Part shown: piece by piece, positions 11,380 through 23,631 of the stretch
How the letters are laid out: each line of letters starts with the position of its first letter
Position numbering within the stretch: the first letter of the stretch is position 1
Assembly: GCA_036874045.1 (NCBI GenBank)
Contig: CM072336.1
Coordinates: 15,433,001-15,497,000 of the forward strand
Origin: Cymodocea nodosa
Taxonomy: Eukaryota > Streptophyta > Magnoliopsida > Alismatales > Cymodoceaceae
DNA: 64,000 nt
Direction of reading: 5' to 3'
Position numbers and translations under genes: made by a program
The notes under the pieces: generated by a model
Told to the model about the DNA's origin: nothing
Databases searched by the model: none
What the model saw: only the letters and a program-made list of their open reading frames with translations

Positions 11380-13534
11380 TGCAACACAAGAGGTATGCTC
11401 CTCTTCTTCTTATTGTTTAGAAAATGAGCATGATGAATTAAATGTTAATAGTCTTTTGTGTACTGTAGATAATCTATATGTTAAATGTAGAGAATATAAG
11501 AAAGAGATTAAAAGGTTGAATAATTGTTTAGAAGATTCTTTTGTTGAATTAGAAATAGCTGTAGTTGAAAATAGAAATTTGAAAGCTAACATGAATAAAT
11601 ATAGCTATGATAACTATGAGTTAAAAGAAGAAAATAAAAATTTATTAACTAAAATCTCTGATATAAAAAGTAACATCTGCAAATTTACACAAGGTCAAAA
11701 AAGACTAAATAAAATGATAGGATCTCAACGACCTAATGGAATTAAATTTGGCCTAGGGTATGCTACACCACAGGAAGTACCTTATTGTGGTGGTATGATT
11801 CGATCATATAGAGATGGCACCACTGCTTTTGCTATCAGAAGAAGATTGGATCATATGTGGCTGCCAAGAGGTAATAAATTTAATGTCTTAAGGACTAACT
11901 TTGTTGGACCCAAGAAGATTTGGGTACCAAAAACTTTAATTTTAGTATAAATTGCAAGATAACAAAGAGCTTCAAGTACGTACACCAAAATGGATTGTAG
12001 ACAGTGGATGCTCAAAGCACATGACAGGTAAGAAAAGATTTCTTGATTTAGTTAAATGCTTAAGTTCAGGATCTATTAAATTTGAAAATAATGAAAAATG
12101 TAAAATTACTGTAATAGGAAATATAACTTCTGAAAATGGTAGAATTAAGAATGTCTTGCATGTTAATGGACTAAAACAAAATTTATTAAGTATAGGACAA
12201 TTGTGTGATAAAGGTTATACTATCTCATTTACCGTTGAAAATTGTTACATCATTGATCCAACTACAAATGAGATAAAATTTACTAGTGTTAGAAATTGCT
12301 CAATATACACACTAAATTTTTCATGTGAAAATTCTGTAAATAATTCTTGTTTGGTAGCATCTAGTGAAGATGATTGGTTGTGGCATAAAAGACTTAGTCA
12401 TGTTAGTATGAAGACTCTTAAAAAGTTATCCAAGAATAATCTAGTCAGGGGATTGCCTAAACTTGAATTCAAGAAAGACAGAGTGTGTAGTGACTGTATG
12501 TTAAGTAAGCAGAAGAGAACTTCTCTTCATAGCAAAAATGAGATTACCACCAAAAAGCCACTGGAACTCTTACATCTGGATCTGTTTGGCCCAACTCAAA
12601 TATCAAGTTTTAAGGGTTGAAAATATACTCTAGTTATTGTAGATGATTTCTTTAAATTAACTTGGGTAATATTTTTGACACATAAAAATGAGACATGCAA
12701 TGAATTCAGAAATTTTTGCACAAGAGTTCAAAATCAGAAGGAACTGACAGCGAAGAAAATCAAAAGTGATCATGGAGGAGAATTTGAAAACTATGAATTT
12801 GAAAATCTTTGCAATTCATTTAGAATCTTACATGAATTCTCTTACCCTAGAACTCCAACTCAAAATAGAGTTGCAGAAAGCTGGAACTATGTTGAATGCT
12901 TTTGATCTACCAAAATTTTTTTGGGCTAAAGTTGTAGGTACTGCTTGTCACATCTCCAATAGAACTCATATTAGATCTATGCAGAATAAGACACCTTCTG
13001 AACTTTGGTTTGACAAGACTCCAAATGTTGGATATTTTAAGACATTCAGATGTAAATGCTTTGTCTTAAACACTAGAGATACTAAAGACAAGTTTGATTT
13101 AAAATCTGAACCTACCATACTTGTTGGATACTCATCTAAAAGCAAAGCTTATAAAGTATACTTTACTAAAGACAAAAGAGTAGAGGAAAGTATAAATGTT
13201 CAGTTTGATGAAGATTTGATACAAAATCTCAAAAATTTGAAGATTGACAATGAGAGTGAAAATGAAAATGCTAAAAAAGATAACTGCAAGTAGAAACTTA
13301 GATCCCAAGCATCAAATCAGAATCAAAACAATTGGAAATTCAAATCTGACCATCCCATAGAACAAATAATTTGAAATATAACCAAAGGGGTACAAACTAG
13401 AAGCAAAGCACAAGATATTTACAATTATTGTGCATTTGTCTCAGAAATTGAGCCAAAATCAGTAGATGAAGCTTGTAAGGATACTTATTGGACAATGGCT
13501 ATGTAAGAAGAATTAAATCAATTCTAGAAAAACA
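11380..13534 (+). pseudogene. Element A gag end, protease, integrase, start of RT
   Basis: This continues element A after B. A coiled-coil gag tail (VKCREYKKEIKRLNN, about 11475) is followed by the GLGYATPQEVPYCGG linker (about 11750). The protease has WIVDSGCSKHMTG (about 11991-12029). GAG-pre-integrase carries LWHKRLSH (about 12380) and integrase has HLDLFGPTQ (about 12575) and DHGGEFENYEF (about 12768). A chromo-less SIRE-type tail follows, and the start of RT (about 13440-13534) runs up to the insertion point of element C. Broken in several places. Confidence 0.85.
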
Positions 13535-14842
13535 TGAAGGAACCTCTAGATTTTGATAATGCAAAAATCAATGTGAGGATTTAAATTGTATTTCTCAAGC
13601 TTAATAGTCAATAAGAGTGCATAAGTTGATTCAGAGAATTTAAAGTATGCTGCAAGCGATAAAAAGGATTTCGGAAGGTTACTAGGCTTAACTATTCGAA
13701 AGAGAAATATTTTTGGTGAGTTAGCAGTTTAAGTATCTGAAAGATAGTATAAAGCAGTAGCAATACTATCAGACAGTTAGAAGGCTTTTGGAGAGTTAGA
13801 AAGATGGATGTATGAAGAATTGAAAAGTTACTAGAGGTAACTATTCGAAATCTTGAAGAGTTTCGATGAGTTACAGGTATAACCATCCGAAACTTAAGTC
13901 ATTGAATTTCCCACGTGTAGAAATCCAAACAGAAACTTAAAAGAAGAATCGAAAAGTTATAGGAGCTAACTATCTGAAATCTTAAAGAGTTTCGGTGAGT
14001 TACAAGTATAACTATCTGGAACTTAAGTTAGTCTATTATGCACGTGCTGAATTAGATAAAGTAGTCGGAAACTTAATGAAGTATTTCAGAGGGTTACTAT
14101 AGCTAACTATCCGATAGATAAATAACAGTTCGGTAAGTTACAGTTGCAAGTATCCAATTGAATGACAGCTCTCATTGTACAATCTGAAATCCTATATGGT
14201 AGAAAGACTTAAGTGATTTTTCGATGAGTTACAAACATCCTTCGGAGAGTTACATAGCTAACTATCCGAAAGTTTGAGAAAATCGGAAGGATATCTTGAA
14301 ATATCTTCCTGAATGGTAACTTACCATATTTAGGACTAAAATCTTACCAAGTACAGCAGAATACATCTGTTGGAAGAAAAATATGATCGTTACACATGTT
14401 CAATATATATACAAGCTACAAACAACATAATTAGCTTAGCTTTTGCTCATATACATATTTACACCAAGCTCAACAGAAGAAAGTCTTAGAGATCAAATCA
14501 TCTTCATCATATACAGACTCAATTCTTAGAAGCTCATCACGCACTCAACTCTCATACTTTCAAGCAAGTGTTTTACTAAAGTACATAGATCAAAAACTTC
14601 AGGGAAAGATTGGTTAGTTCTTGCTTTAACCTTAAAGCAAGTGATTGTAAGTTTGTGAAAGTTTAGTGAAGCCCAAGTATCCCTTGGGGGTGGACTAGCC
14701 ATTAGTGGTGAACAACCTAAAATCTCTATGCGTATTCTTTTATCGTGTACTTGCTAATTTTTTATATCAATCTGCCATTAAATAGCTAAGAAACAAATTA
14801 TTACCATTCATCCCCCCTCTGGTAAGCCATAAGGTCCTAACA
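13535..14842 (+). repeat. Element C 5' LTR, 1308 bp
   Basis: It starts TGAAGGAACCTCTAG and ends GGTCCTAACA. U3 at 13660-14300 contains about eight units of the form TTTCGGNNAGTTA, a 5-7 nt loop, TAACTATCCGAAA. Between them lie CACGTG cores (13912 and 14042) and ACTTAAGT words. The CTTGGGGGTGGACTAGCC block before the terminus is shared with element A. Confidence 0.93.
14402..14414 (+). promoter_or_regulatory. Probable TATA box of element C LTR
   Basis: AATATATATACAA follows the hairpin-rich U3 and is conserved as GTATATATACAA at about 20731 in the 3' LTR. Confidence 0.5.
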
Positions 14843-14843
14843 A

Positions 14844-14857
14844 TTGGTATCAGAGCA
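14844..14857 (+). other. Primer-binding site of element C
   Basis: TTGGTATCAGAGCA begins one base after the LTR terminus and is the tRNA-Met-type primer site shared by element A. Confidence 0.9.
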
Positions 14858-14894
14858 AGGTTGATCTCATTAATAGATTTAACCATCTGAGATC

Positions 14895-16440
14895 ATGGCT
14901 TTTCACACTACAGAGGGTTAGAATATCAATCGACCTCCCCTATTTAATGGTAGCAATTATAGCTATTAGAAAAATAGGATGGAGTGTTTTCTCAAGAGTA
15001 CTGATGTAAAACTTTAGAGAATCGTTGTACATGGTACACCACTCCCAATCAGTCATGAAAGTGACTAGTCTGAGGAGGATGAAAGAATCATCTAGATGGA
15101 TGCTCGTGGGCTAAACTCAATCTACTATACACTGACTAGTGAATAGTATAACAAAATATCTACCTGTAAATCTTCTCATGAGGCTTAGAAACCTCTTCAA
15201 ATCACATATGAAGGAACCAACCAAGTAAAAGATACAAAGATCAGCATTTTGTTAAGAAAATATGAATTATTCAAAATGCTTGATAAAGAAAGTATTACTA
15301 AAATATTTTCTAGATTCATAGAAATTGTAAATGAACTGAGAGGTCTTGGAAGGGACTTTTTTAATCGTGAACAGGTATAGAAGATTCTTAGAAGCCTGAT
15401 AGCTGAATGGAAGCAGAAATGTACTTCCATACAAGACTTAAAAGATTTAAACAATTACTTAGTTGAAGACTTGTTGGGAAATCTTCTTGCCCATGAAGTA
15501 CAAATGAAGGAATGGAAAGAAGAAGAAAGAGTTATTGAAAGAAAGGTTGAGAAAAAGAAAGAACTAGCCTTTCGTTCAATAGAAGACCAACCAAGCTCGG
15601 ATAAGGATGAAGTGTTACTATTGGCCAGAAATTTCAAAAAGATGATGAGACAAGGAGGCAAAGCCAGCTCCTTAAGATCAAAAGTCCCTACATGCTACAA
15701 GTGCAAGAAACTAGGACACATTCAACTTTACTATCCTTTTCAACAAGAGGAGGACAAACAAAAATGGAAGAGGAAGAATAAGAAGAAAATGACCTTGAAG
15801 GCCACATGGGATGATAGCAGTTCATCCAGTAGTTCATCAGACTCAAAGGAAGAGGCATCTGCAAATGTGTACTTTAAAGCACAAGAGGTATGTTCCACAT
15901 CTCCTAATTGCTCAGAAAAAGAAAATGATGATTTAGATGTAGATAGTCTTCTCTGTACAGTAGATAAGTTATATGTAAAATGTAAAAATTACAAGAAAGA
16001 ATTAAAGAGCTTAAATTCTTATCTAGAAGATGTCTTTGTCGAATTAGAAAAAGCTCTAATGGATAATAGGGAATTAAAAACTAAAATGGATAGCTATAGT
16101 TGTAAAAATTTTGATCTGAAATGAGAAAATGAAAATTTATTATTTGAAATTATTGATTTGAAGAACACTGTATATAAATTTACCAAAGGTGAAAACAATT
16201 TAAATAAAATCATACAATCCTAAAGAATAGGAGCAAACAAATTTGGCCTAGGGTATGCTATACCATAGGAAATTTCTTACTGTGGTGGAAAGATTAGATT
16301 GTATAGAGATGGGACAACCGTATTTGTCATCAAGAGGAGATCTACTTCTATATGGCTACCAAAAGGCAATAGGTTCAATATACAAAGGACTAACACTGAT
16401 GGACCCAAGAAAATATGGGTACCAAAAGTCTTAATTTCAA
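14895..16440 (+). pseudogene. Element C gag
   Basis: The translation starts MAFHTTEG and has the FNGSNYSY N-terminal motif (about 14943) and a central EGTNQVKDTKISILLRKYE stretch (about 15210). A zinc-knuckle region CYKCKKLGHIQ lies at about 15693, followed by a lysine-rich and serine-rich acidic tract (15780-15860) and a coiled coil (about 15950-16120). The protein would package element RNA in cytoplasmic virus-like particles. It is close to gag of A. Broken. Confidence 0.85.
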
Positions 16441-16446
16441 CATGAT

Positions 16447-19400
16447 TTGCAGGACTACATGGAAAAGGAAGCTCAAACGTCCAAGTGGATTATTGACAGT
16501 GGATGCTCAAAGCATATGACAGGTAAGAGAAGGTTTCTGAAATCTGTTAAATTAATAAATTCAGGATCTGTTAAGTTTGGCAATAATGAAAAATGTAGAA
16601 TTACTGCCATAGGAAATGCTACATCTAAAAATGGAAAAATAGAGAATGTCTTACATGTAAATGGTTTAAAATAGAATCTGCTAAGTGTAGGTCAATTATG
16701 TGACAAAGGTTACAATATACTCTTTACTGTAGAAAACTATTTTATATTTCAATAGGATACACATGAAATCAAATTTACTAGATATAGAAATAATTCAATT
16801 TATGCTTTGGAATTTCCATTTGATAATATATCTAGTGATGCATGTTTAGTTGCTTCTAATGAAGATGAATGGTTATGGCAAACAAAGATTAAATCATGCG
16901 AACATGAGACTCCTAAGAAAATTAACCAAACATGATCTTGTTAGAGGTGTGCCTAAACTCAAATTCAAGAGAGATAAATTATGTAGTGACTGTGCAATTG
17001 GAAAACAAAAGAAATCAGTACACAAGAGTATTGAAGACATTGCCACAAGTCAGCCTTTAAATCTACTACATATGGACCTATTTGGTCCTACACAGACAGC
17101 TAGTTTAGGAGGAAGAAAATATACCTTAGTGGTAGTTGATGATTATATAAGATTCACTTGGGTTATTTTCTTAATACACAAGAATGAAGCCTGCTATGAA
17201 TTTAAACATCTCTGTATTAGAATTCAAAATGAAAAGAATCGATTGTGAAGAGGATTGGAAGTGATCATGGAGGTGAATTTGAAAATTCTGAATTTGAAGA
17301 ATTATGCAATTCCTTTGGCATACTGCATGAATTTTCATGTCCAAGAACCCCTGCACAGAATGGAGTTGTAGAAAGGAAAAATAGATCAGTACAAGAAATG
17401 TCAAGGACAATTCTTAATGCATCTAATCTACCAAAGTCTTTATGGGCTGAAGTTGTAAATACTGCATGTTACTCCATAAACAGAACTCATCTTAGGCCTA
17501 TTCTACATAAGACACCATTTGAATTATGGTATGGTAAAACACCAAATGTTGGATACTTCAAAGTCTTTGGATCAAGATGTTTTGTGCTTAATACTAGGGA
17601 TCAAAAGGACAAATTTGATGTAAAGTCTGATCTTGCTCTACTTCGAGAAGCAAGGCTTACAAGGTCTATTTTGAACATGAAAGAAAAGTAGAAGAGTCAA
17701 TGAATATATCCTTTGATGAAAACATAATAGGAAAATTGAAGAAGCTAAAAATAGACAGTGAAAGTGAATCAATAAATCAGAAAATTCCTCAGAAAAAGGA
17801 TAGTTCAACACTGCCTGCACCTATTATGACAGAAAAAGCATGGAAGACAAAGTCTAAACATCCTATTGGACAAATTATTGGGAATATAAATCAAGGTGTT
17901 CAAACAAGAAGTAAAATTCAAAATATTTGTAATTATTGTGATTTTGTGTCTAAACTTGAACCTTCAACAGTTGAAGAAGCCTACAATGATGAATACTTGA
18001 TTATGGTCATGCAAGAGGAACTAAATCAGTTCAAGAAAAATGAAGTCTGGAATTTAATTGAAAGGCTCATCGAAAAATCAATTATTGGAACTAGATGGGT
18101 GTTTAAGAACAAACTTGATAATAATGGCAGTATTATCAGAAATAAAGCTAGACTTATTGCTCAGGGATACAACCAGCAGGAAGGAATCGATTATGAAAAA
18201 ACTTTTGCACCTGTCGCAAGACTTGAAGCAATTAGAATGTTACTTGCCTTTGCAAGTAGTATGAAAATCAAGCTTTATCAGATGAATGTTAAAAGTGCAT
18301 TTCTTAATGGCATTCTGCAAGAAGTATATGTAGAACAACCACTAGGTTTTGAAGATGAAGAAAGACCAAACCATGTATAAAAACTAAATAAAGCTCTCTA
18401 TGATCTGAAGCAAGCACCATGTGCATGGTATGATAAACGGAAGAGTTTCCTTCTTGAGAATCAATTTAACATAAGAACTACAGACAACACTTTATTTATC
18501 AAATCAGAAAGTTCTCATATGTTAATTATTCAGATCTACGTGGATGATATCATTTTTGGTGCTACACAAGAGAAACTGTCATGATTTCAAATCTTAATGA
18601 AGAATGAATTTGATATGAGTCTTATGGGAGAATTAAAATTCTTTCTAGGATTATAAATTCATCAACTTCAACATGGCATCTTCCTGAATCAAGAAAAATT
18701 TTGCAAAGAGATTCTCTCGAAATTTGGTATGGATTAATCCAAAGCAATAAGTACACCTATGAACTCAAATGAAAAACTTGATAAGGACATCTCTGGCATT
18801 TCAGTAGATCAAAAGAAATACAGAGGTATGATTGGATCACTTCTGTATCTAACAGTCAGTAGACCAGACATAATGTTCAGTGTTTGTGCTTGTGCAAGAT
18901 ATCAAGCCTCTCCAAAAGTATCACATTTAAAAGCAGTTAAACATATATTTAAATATCTACAAGGTACCAAAGATTTTGGCTTATTTTATTCTTCACAGAA
19001 TCATTTGATATTAGCAGGATACAGTGATGCAGATTATGTAGGATGCAAATCAGATCGAAAAAGCACTAGTGGGACATGTCAGTTGCTTGGTCACTCACTT
19101 GTTTCTTGGTTTAGCAGAAAACAAAACTCTATAGCTCTATCCACCACTGAAGCTGAATACATGGCAGTAGGCCTATGTTGTGCACAAATTTTATGGATGC
19201 AACAAACCTTGGCAGATTATAAGCTTAAATTTCAAAATACCATTATTTACTGTGATAGTAGGAGTGCCATCAATCTCTTCAAAAATACAGTTCTACACTC
19301 TAGAGCAAAACATATCGAGATTAGGCACCACTTTCTAAGAGACCATGTTGAAAAATGTCATATTTCCTTAGAATATGTCTCTACTAAAGAACAACTTGCA

Positions 19401-19484
19401 GATATTTTCACCAAACCATTATCTGAATCTACATTTAATCATATTAGAGGAAATTTAGGGATTTGCTCTTTATATGATTTATAA
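16447..19484 (+). pseudogene. Element C pol: protease, integrase, RT, RNase H
   Basis: Protease has WIIDSGCSKHMTG (about 16483-16521). Integrase carries HMDLFGPTQTAS (about 17070), SDHGGEFENSEFEE (about 17255) and PAQNGVVERKNR (about 17350), which supply the DDE residues. RT has FAPVARLEAIRMLLAFA (about 18207), MNVKSAFLNG (about 18283) and [10 protein letters not shown] (about 18535). RNase H has YSDADYVGCKSDRKSTSG (about 19021) and STTEAEYMAVG (about 19142), and the region ends LGICSLYDL at 19484. The order PR-INT-RT-RH defines Ty1-copia, and the RNase H text is typical of SIRE. The reading frame is broken several times. Confidence 0.9.
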
Positions 19485-19632
19485 TTTCATATCTCTCTAC
19501 TCTCCAAGCTCACAACTAAGAGCTTGTTCTACTAACATCTCTGTTTTTGCAGCAACTTAGCCATTTTTTTTTGATACTCAGCTATAATTGCTCCACCAAG
19601 TTAGTATCTTACTTCTCATTTCTTTTGACAAT

Positions 19633-19842
19633 TGGCAAAAAAGGGGGAGAAAGACCATATTTTGGTAGCAAGCTGTAGTAAAGTAGGGGGAGAAACTCAG
19701 GGGGAGTAATCTCAGAAAAATAGGGGGAGTTTCTAAATTTCATTTTTCTGTATTCCTTGTGTGCTTTTCTATATAGATATATAGGGAGAGAAATACATGT
19801 AATATATTGTAAGGTTTTTGCTATTATCAAAAATGGGGAGAT
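19633..19842 (+). other. Cluster of polypurine tracts before the C 3' LTR
   Basis: Five purine runs occur in about 200 bp: AAAAAAGGGGGAGAAAG (about 19638), AAGTAGGGGGAGAAA (about 19681), CAGGGGGAGTAA, ATAGGGGGAGTTT and finally AAAATGGGGAGAT at 19830-19842 abutting the LTR. Only the last is positioned as the main plus-strand primer; the others may act as secondary primers. Confidence 0.7.
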
Positions 19843-21168
19843 TGAAAGGACCTCTAGATTTTGATAATGTAAAAATCAATGTGAGGATTTAAATTGTATT
19901 TCTCAGGCTTAACAGTCAGTAAGAGAGCAAAAGTTGATACAGACAGTTCAAAATATGCTACAAGCGATAAAAAGGATTTCAGAAGGTTACCAGGCTTAAC
20001 TATCCGAAAGAGAAATATTTTTAATGAGTTAACGTCTAAGTATCCGGAAGGTAGTATAAAGCAGTAGCAATACTATTAGACAGTTAGAAGATTAAGTATA
20101 CGACAATTAGAAGGCTTTCGGAGACTTAGAAAGACGGATGTATGAAGAATCGAAAAGTTACTAGAGCTAACTATCCGAAATCTTGAAGAGTTTCGGTGAG
20201 TTACAGGTATAACCATCCGAAACTTAAGTCATTAAATTTCCCACGTGTAGAAATCCAAACAGAAGCTTAAAAGAAGAATGGAAAGTTACTAGAGCTAACT
20301 ATCCGAAATCTTAAAGAGTTTCGGTGAGTTACAAGTATAACCATCCAGAACTTAAGTTAGTCTATTATGCACATGCTGAATTAGATAAACAGTCAGAAAC
20401 TTAACGAAGGATTTTTGAGGGTTACTGTAGCTAACTATCCAATAGATAAATAATAGTTCGGTAAGTTACAACTACGAGTATCCGATTGAATGACAGCTCT
20501 CATTATACAATTTGAAATCCTACATGGCAGAAAGACTTAAGTGATTTTTCGATGAGTTACAAACATCCTTCGGAGAGTTACACAACTAATTATCCGAAAG
20601 TTTGAGAAAATCGGAAGGATATCTTGAAATATCTTCCTGAATAGTAACTTACCAAATTTGAGACTGAAATCTTATCAAGTACAGCAAAATACATCCGTTG
20701 GAAGAAAAATATGATCGTTACACATGTTTAGTATATATACAAGCTATAGACAACAGAATTAGCTTAGCTTTTGCTCATATACATATTTACACCAAGCTCA
20801 ACAGAAGAAAGCCTTAGAGATCAAATCATCTTCATCATATACAGACTCAATTCTTAGAAGCTCATCACGCACTCAACTATGATACTTTCAAGCAAGTGTT
20901 TTACTGAAGTACATGGATCAAAAACTTCAGGGAAAGATTGGTTAGTTCTTGCTTTAACCTTAAAGCAAGTGATTATAAGTTTATGAAAGTTTAATGAAGC
21001 CCAAGTATCCCTTGGGGGTGGACTAGCCATTAGTGGTGAACCACCTAAAATCTCTGTGTATTCTTTTATCGTGTGCTTGCTAATTCTTTATATCAATCTG
21101 CCATTAAATAGCTAAGAAACAAATTATTACCATTCATCCCCCCTCTGCTAAGCCATAAGGTCCTAACA
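19843..21168 (+). repeat. Element C 3' LTR, 1326 bp
   Basis: It starts TGAAAGGACC and ends GGTCCTAACA. It carries the same hairpin array as the 5' LTR, with one additional partial unit near 20093-20113. Confidence 0.93.
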
Positions 21169-21173
21169 AAACA

Positions 21174-21802
21174 ATGTCTGGCCAAATATCATGTTTAGTG
21201 TATGTTTGTGTGCCAGATTTCAAGCATCACCAAAAGAATCTCATCTAAAATCAATCAAAAAAATCTTCAAGTATTTACAAGGCATTAAAGATTTCAGATT
21301 ATATTACTCAACTAATAGTAGCCTAACTTTAACAGGTTATAGTGATGCAGATTATGCAAGCAGTAGATCAGATAGATAAAGCACAAATGGCACATGCCAA
21401 CTACTTGGAAATTCTTTAATTTCATGGTTTAGTAGGAAACAAAACTGTATTGCATTATCTACTACTGAAGCTGAATTTATTGCAGCAGGTCTATGTTGTG
21501 CTCAAATTTTATGGATGCAGCAAACTTTAGCAGATTACAGATTGAAAAATCAGAATACAGATATATTTTGTGATAACAATAGTGCAATAAGTTATCCAAG
21601 AATACAGTACTTCATTCCAAAGCCAAGCATATCGAGATCAGACATCATTTCTTGAGAGATCATATGGAAAAAGGGCACATCTCACTCAAGTTTGTTCCAA
21701 CAGAAAATCAATTTGCAAATATTTTCACAAAACCTCTAAATGAATCAACATTTAATCATATTAGAAGAAATCTAGGCATATGTTCTTTGCATGAATTATA
21801 AT
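21174..21802 (+). pseudogene. Element A end of RT and RNase H
   Basis: Translation resumes with an IMFSVCLCARFQASPKESHL stretch, then RNase H (YSDADYASSRSDR about 21342, STTEAEF about 21464, CCAQILWMQQTLADY about 21495), and ends near FNHIRRNLGICSLHEL. Most of RT is not represented between 13534 and here. Because C is bracketed by a perfect target duplication, that part of A was already absent when C inserted. Confidence 0.85.
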
Positions 21803-22192
21803 ACATTCATATTTGGTTTATAATTATAATCCCTCAAGCTCACCATATGAGAGCTTGTTTTCTACTAACATGTACTCATGTAGGACTCATCAACAGTATC
21901 CTTTTATCAGATATCAGATTTCAAAAGTCTTCTTTTATCTAATGACAAAAAGGGAGAGAAGTTTAGCAAGAAATTACATGGCAATTCATAGATTAGGAGA
22001 AGTTTAAGGAGAAATAATGTGGAAGGTAGGGGGAGCTATCCTAGCACATAAACAAGGGGAGATATTTTCTTATACGTTCCAGAAATCTATTTTACTTGTT
22101 TTCTATGTGATAGAATGTATAGATATAAACTAGAGAGTGAAATACTTGTAATTAAATGTAAAGGATTTTCTCATTACCAAAAAGGGGGAGAT
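21803..22192 (+). other. Element A 3' untranslated region with polypurine tracts
   Basis: AT-rich DNA without an ORF holds repeated purine runs: ACAAAAAGGGAGAGAAG (about 21943), GTAGGGGGAGC, AAGGGGAGATA and AAAAAGGGGGAGAT (22179-22192), the last abutting the LTR. Confidence 0.7.
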
Positions 22193-23631
22193 TGTTAGGA
22201 ACCTTTTATTTTGATAATGCAAAAACCTATGTGAGGAAACAAATTGTATTTCACAAATTAGAAAGTGCAGCAAAAGAGCAGAAGGCAGATAAGTTGATTC
22301 AAATAGTTTAGAATTTGCTGCAAGAGATAAACAAGAAATTGAAAGGTTATCAGGCTTAACTATCTGAAAGAGATAAATTTTTGATGAGTTACCAGGTTTA
22401 AGTATCCGATGAGTCGGTTTTAAGCAGTAGAATCACCATCGGATGGTTAGAAAATTAACTATTCGAAAATACAAGGCCTTCGGAGGGTTTTAAAGGTAGT
22501 TGGCTGAATGATCGGAGAGTTAAGACGTTAACTATCCGAAAGCTCAAGGAAAATTGGAAAGTTAGGAAGGCTAACTATCTGAAACTTAAGTCATTAAATT
22601 TCCTACATGCAAAAATCTAGAATATAAGCTTAAAAGGATTTTTCAAAGTGTTAGAAAGATAACTATCCAAAAAATAAGAGGTTTTAGAAGGTTGCAAATT
22701 TAACTATCTAAAACTTAAATCATCCTATTTTGCACATGTAGAAATAAGTAACCAATTAGAAGCTTAGAAGAGGAATTGAGAGGTTACTGTAACTAACTAT
22801 CCAAAAAGTAGAAAATTTCGGTAAGTTAACAGTTATAACCATTTGAACTTATGTCACCTCACGTGTATGACTTAAATTCTCACATGACTTAGACAAAAAG
22901 GACTTAAGTGGATTTTCGATGAGTTACGGTTGTTCTTCGGAGAGTTACATAGCTAACCATCTAAAAATCAAAGGGAATGAGAAGGTTACAAGTTGGATAG
23001 TATACAGAACGGTAACTTACTATTTTTAGGACTGACTACACAGTAAGTACAACAAAAAACATCTGTTGGAAGTAAATATGATTGTTATACCTTTTAGTAT
23101 AAATATGAGAAGTATAGGGAAGATTAGAATAACGATTATCATATATTGTGAGCAACTCAAAAATTCTAGATATACTCTCAAGTCTACAATATTCAGGAAT
23201 ATTCTCAAAGTTCACTGCATCACAAAAGCTCCTTATGTTCAAACTTTATTTCAAAGATCAAAGTTGTTGGTTCATTAGTTTCAACTGGAAAACTCATTAT
23301 TGGTTAAGAGCTTGTACCTGAAAGCTTAAAGAAAGGTTGGTTGTTGAGCTTCAACCTAAAAGCTCAAGTGTTGGTTCTTGCCTCAACTTAAAAGCAAGTG
23401 TTGTAAGTATTTATATACTTAGTGAAGCCTAAATGAATCATGGGGTTGGACTAGCCAAGTTGGTGAACCACCTAAAAATCTCTTTGTGTTCATTTCTTTC
23501 ACTATTTTGCATGTACATTGTTTAATTAAGATCACAAATAAATTGAATCAATCGATTAAGTTATAAAAGAAGTAAAAATTACACACACACACACCATTTA
23601 CCTCCCTCCGGTGAGCCTATCGATCCTAACA
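22193..23631 (+). repeat. Element A 3' LTR, 1439 bp
   Basis: It starts TGTTAGGAACC and ends CGATCCTAACA at 23631. U3 (22330-22960) carries hairpin-type units, for example ATCGGAGAGTTA facing TTAACTATCCGAAA near 22505-22542. It abuts the F-box copy directly. Confidence 0.92.

Larger units (their letters stand above)
13535..21168 (+). mobile_element. Element C: near full-length SIRE-like Ty1-copia with perfect target duplication
   Basis: It is a 7.6-kb element with both LTRs (1308 and 1326 bp), primer site, gag, protease, integrase, RT, RNase H and polypurine tract in the standard order. It is flanked by AAACA at 13530-13534 and 21169-21173, a perfect 5-bp target duplication inside the RT region of A. 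All domains are present but it is broken, with around fifteen to twenty breaks. LTR divergence is about 5-8% by eye, implying insertion of the order of two to three million years ago at a generic plant rate. There is no extra ORF between pol and the 3' LTR, unlike in element D. Confidence 0.93.
4346..23631 (+). mobile_element. Element A: SIRE-like Ty1-copia retrotransposon, broken and twice invaded
   Basis: Parts in order: partial 5' LTR (4346-5145), tRNA-Met-type primer site (5147-5160), gag (5197-6180 and 11380-11950), protease (about 11990-12200), GAG-pre-integrase and integrase (about 12360-13290), the start and end of RT on either side of element C, RNase H (about 21200-21800), polypurine tract and 3' LTR (22193-23631). 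The RNase H motifs YSDADY and STTEAEF and the gag coiled coil point to the SIRE lineage. Element B sits in gag and element C sits in RT. The two LTRs differ by roughly 5-9% over the shared part, by eye. Breaks number about two dozen, and the element was already decayed when C entered. Confidence 0.85.
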
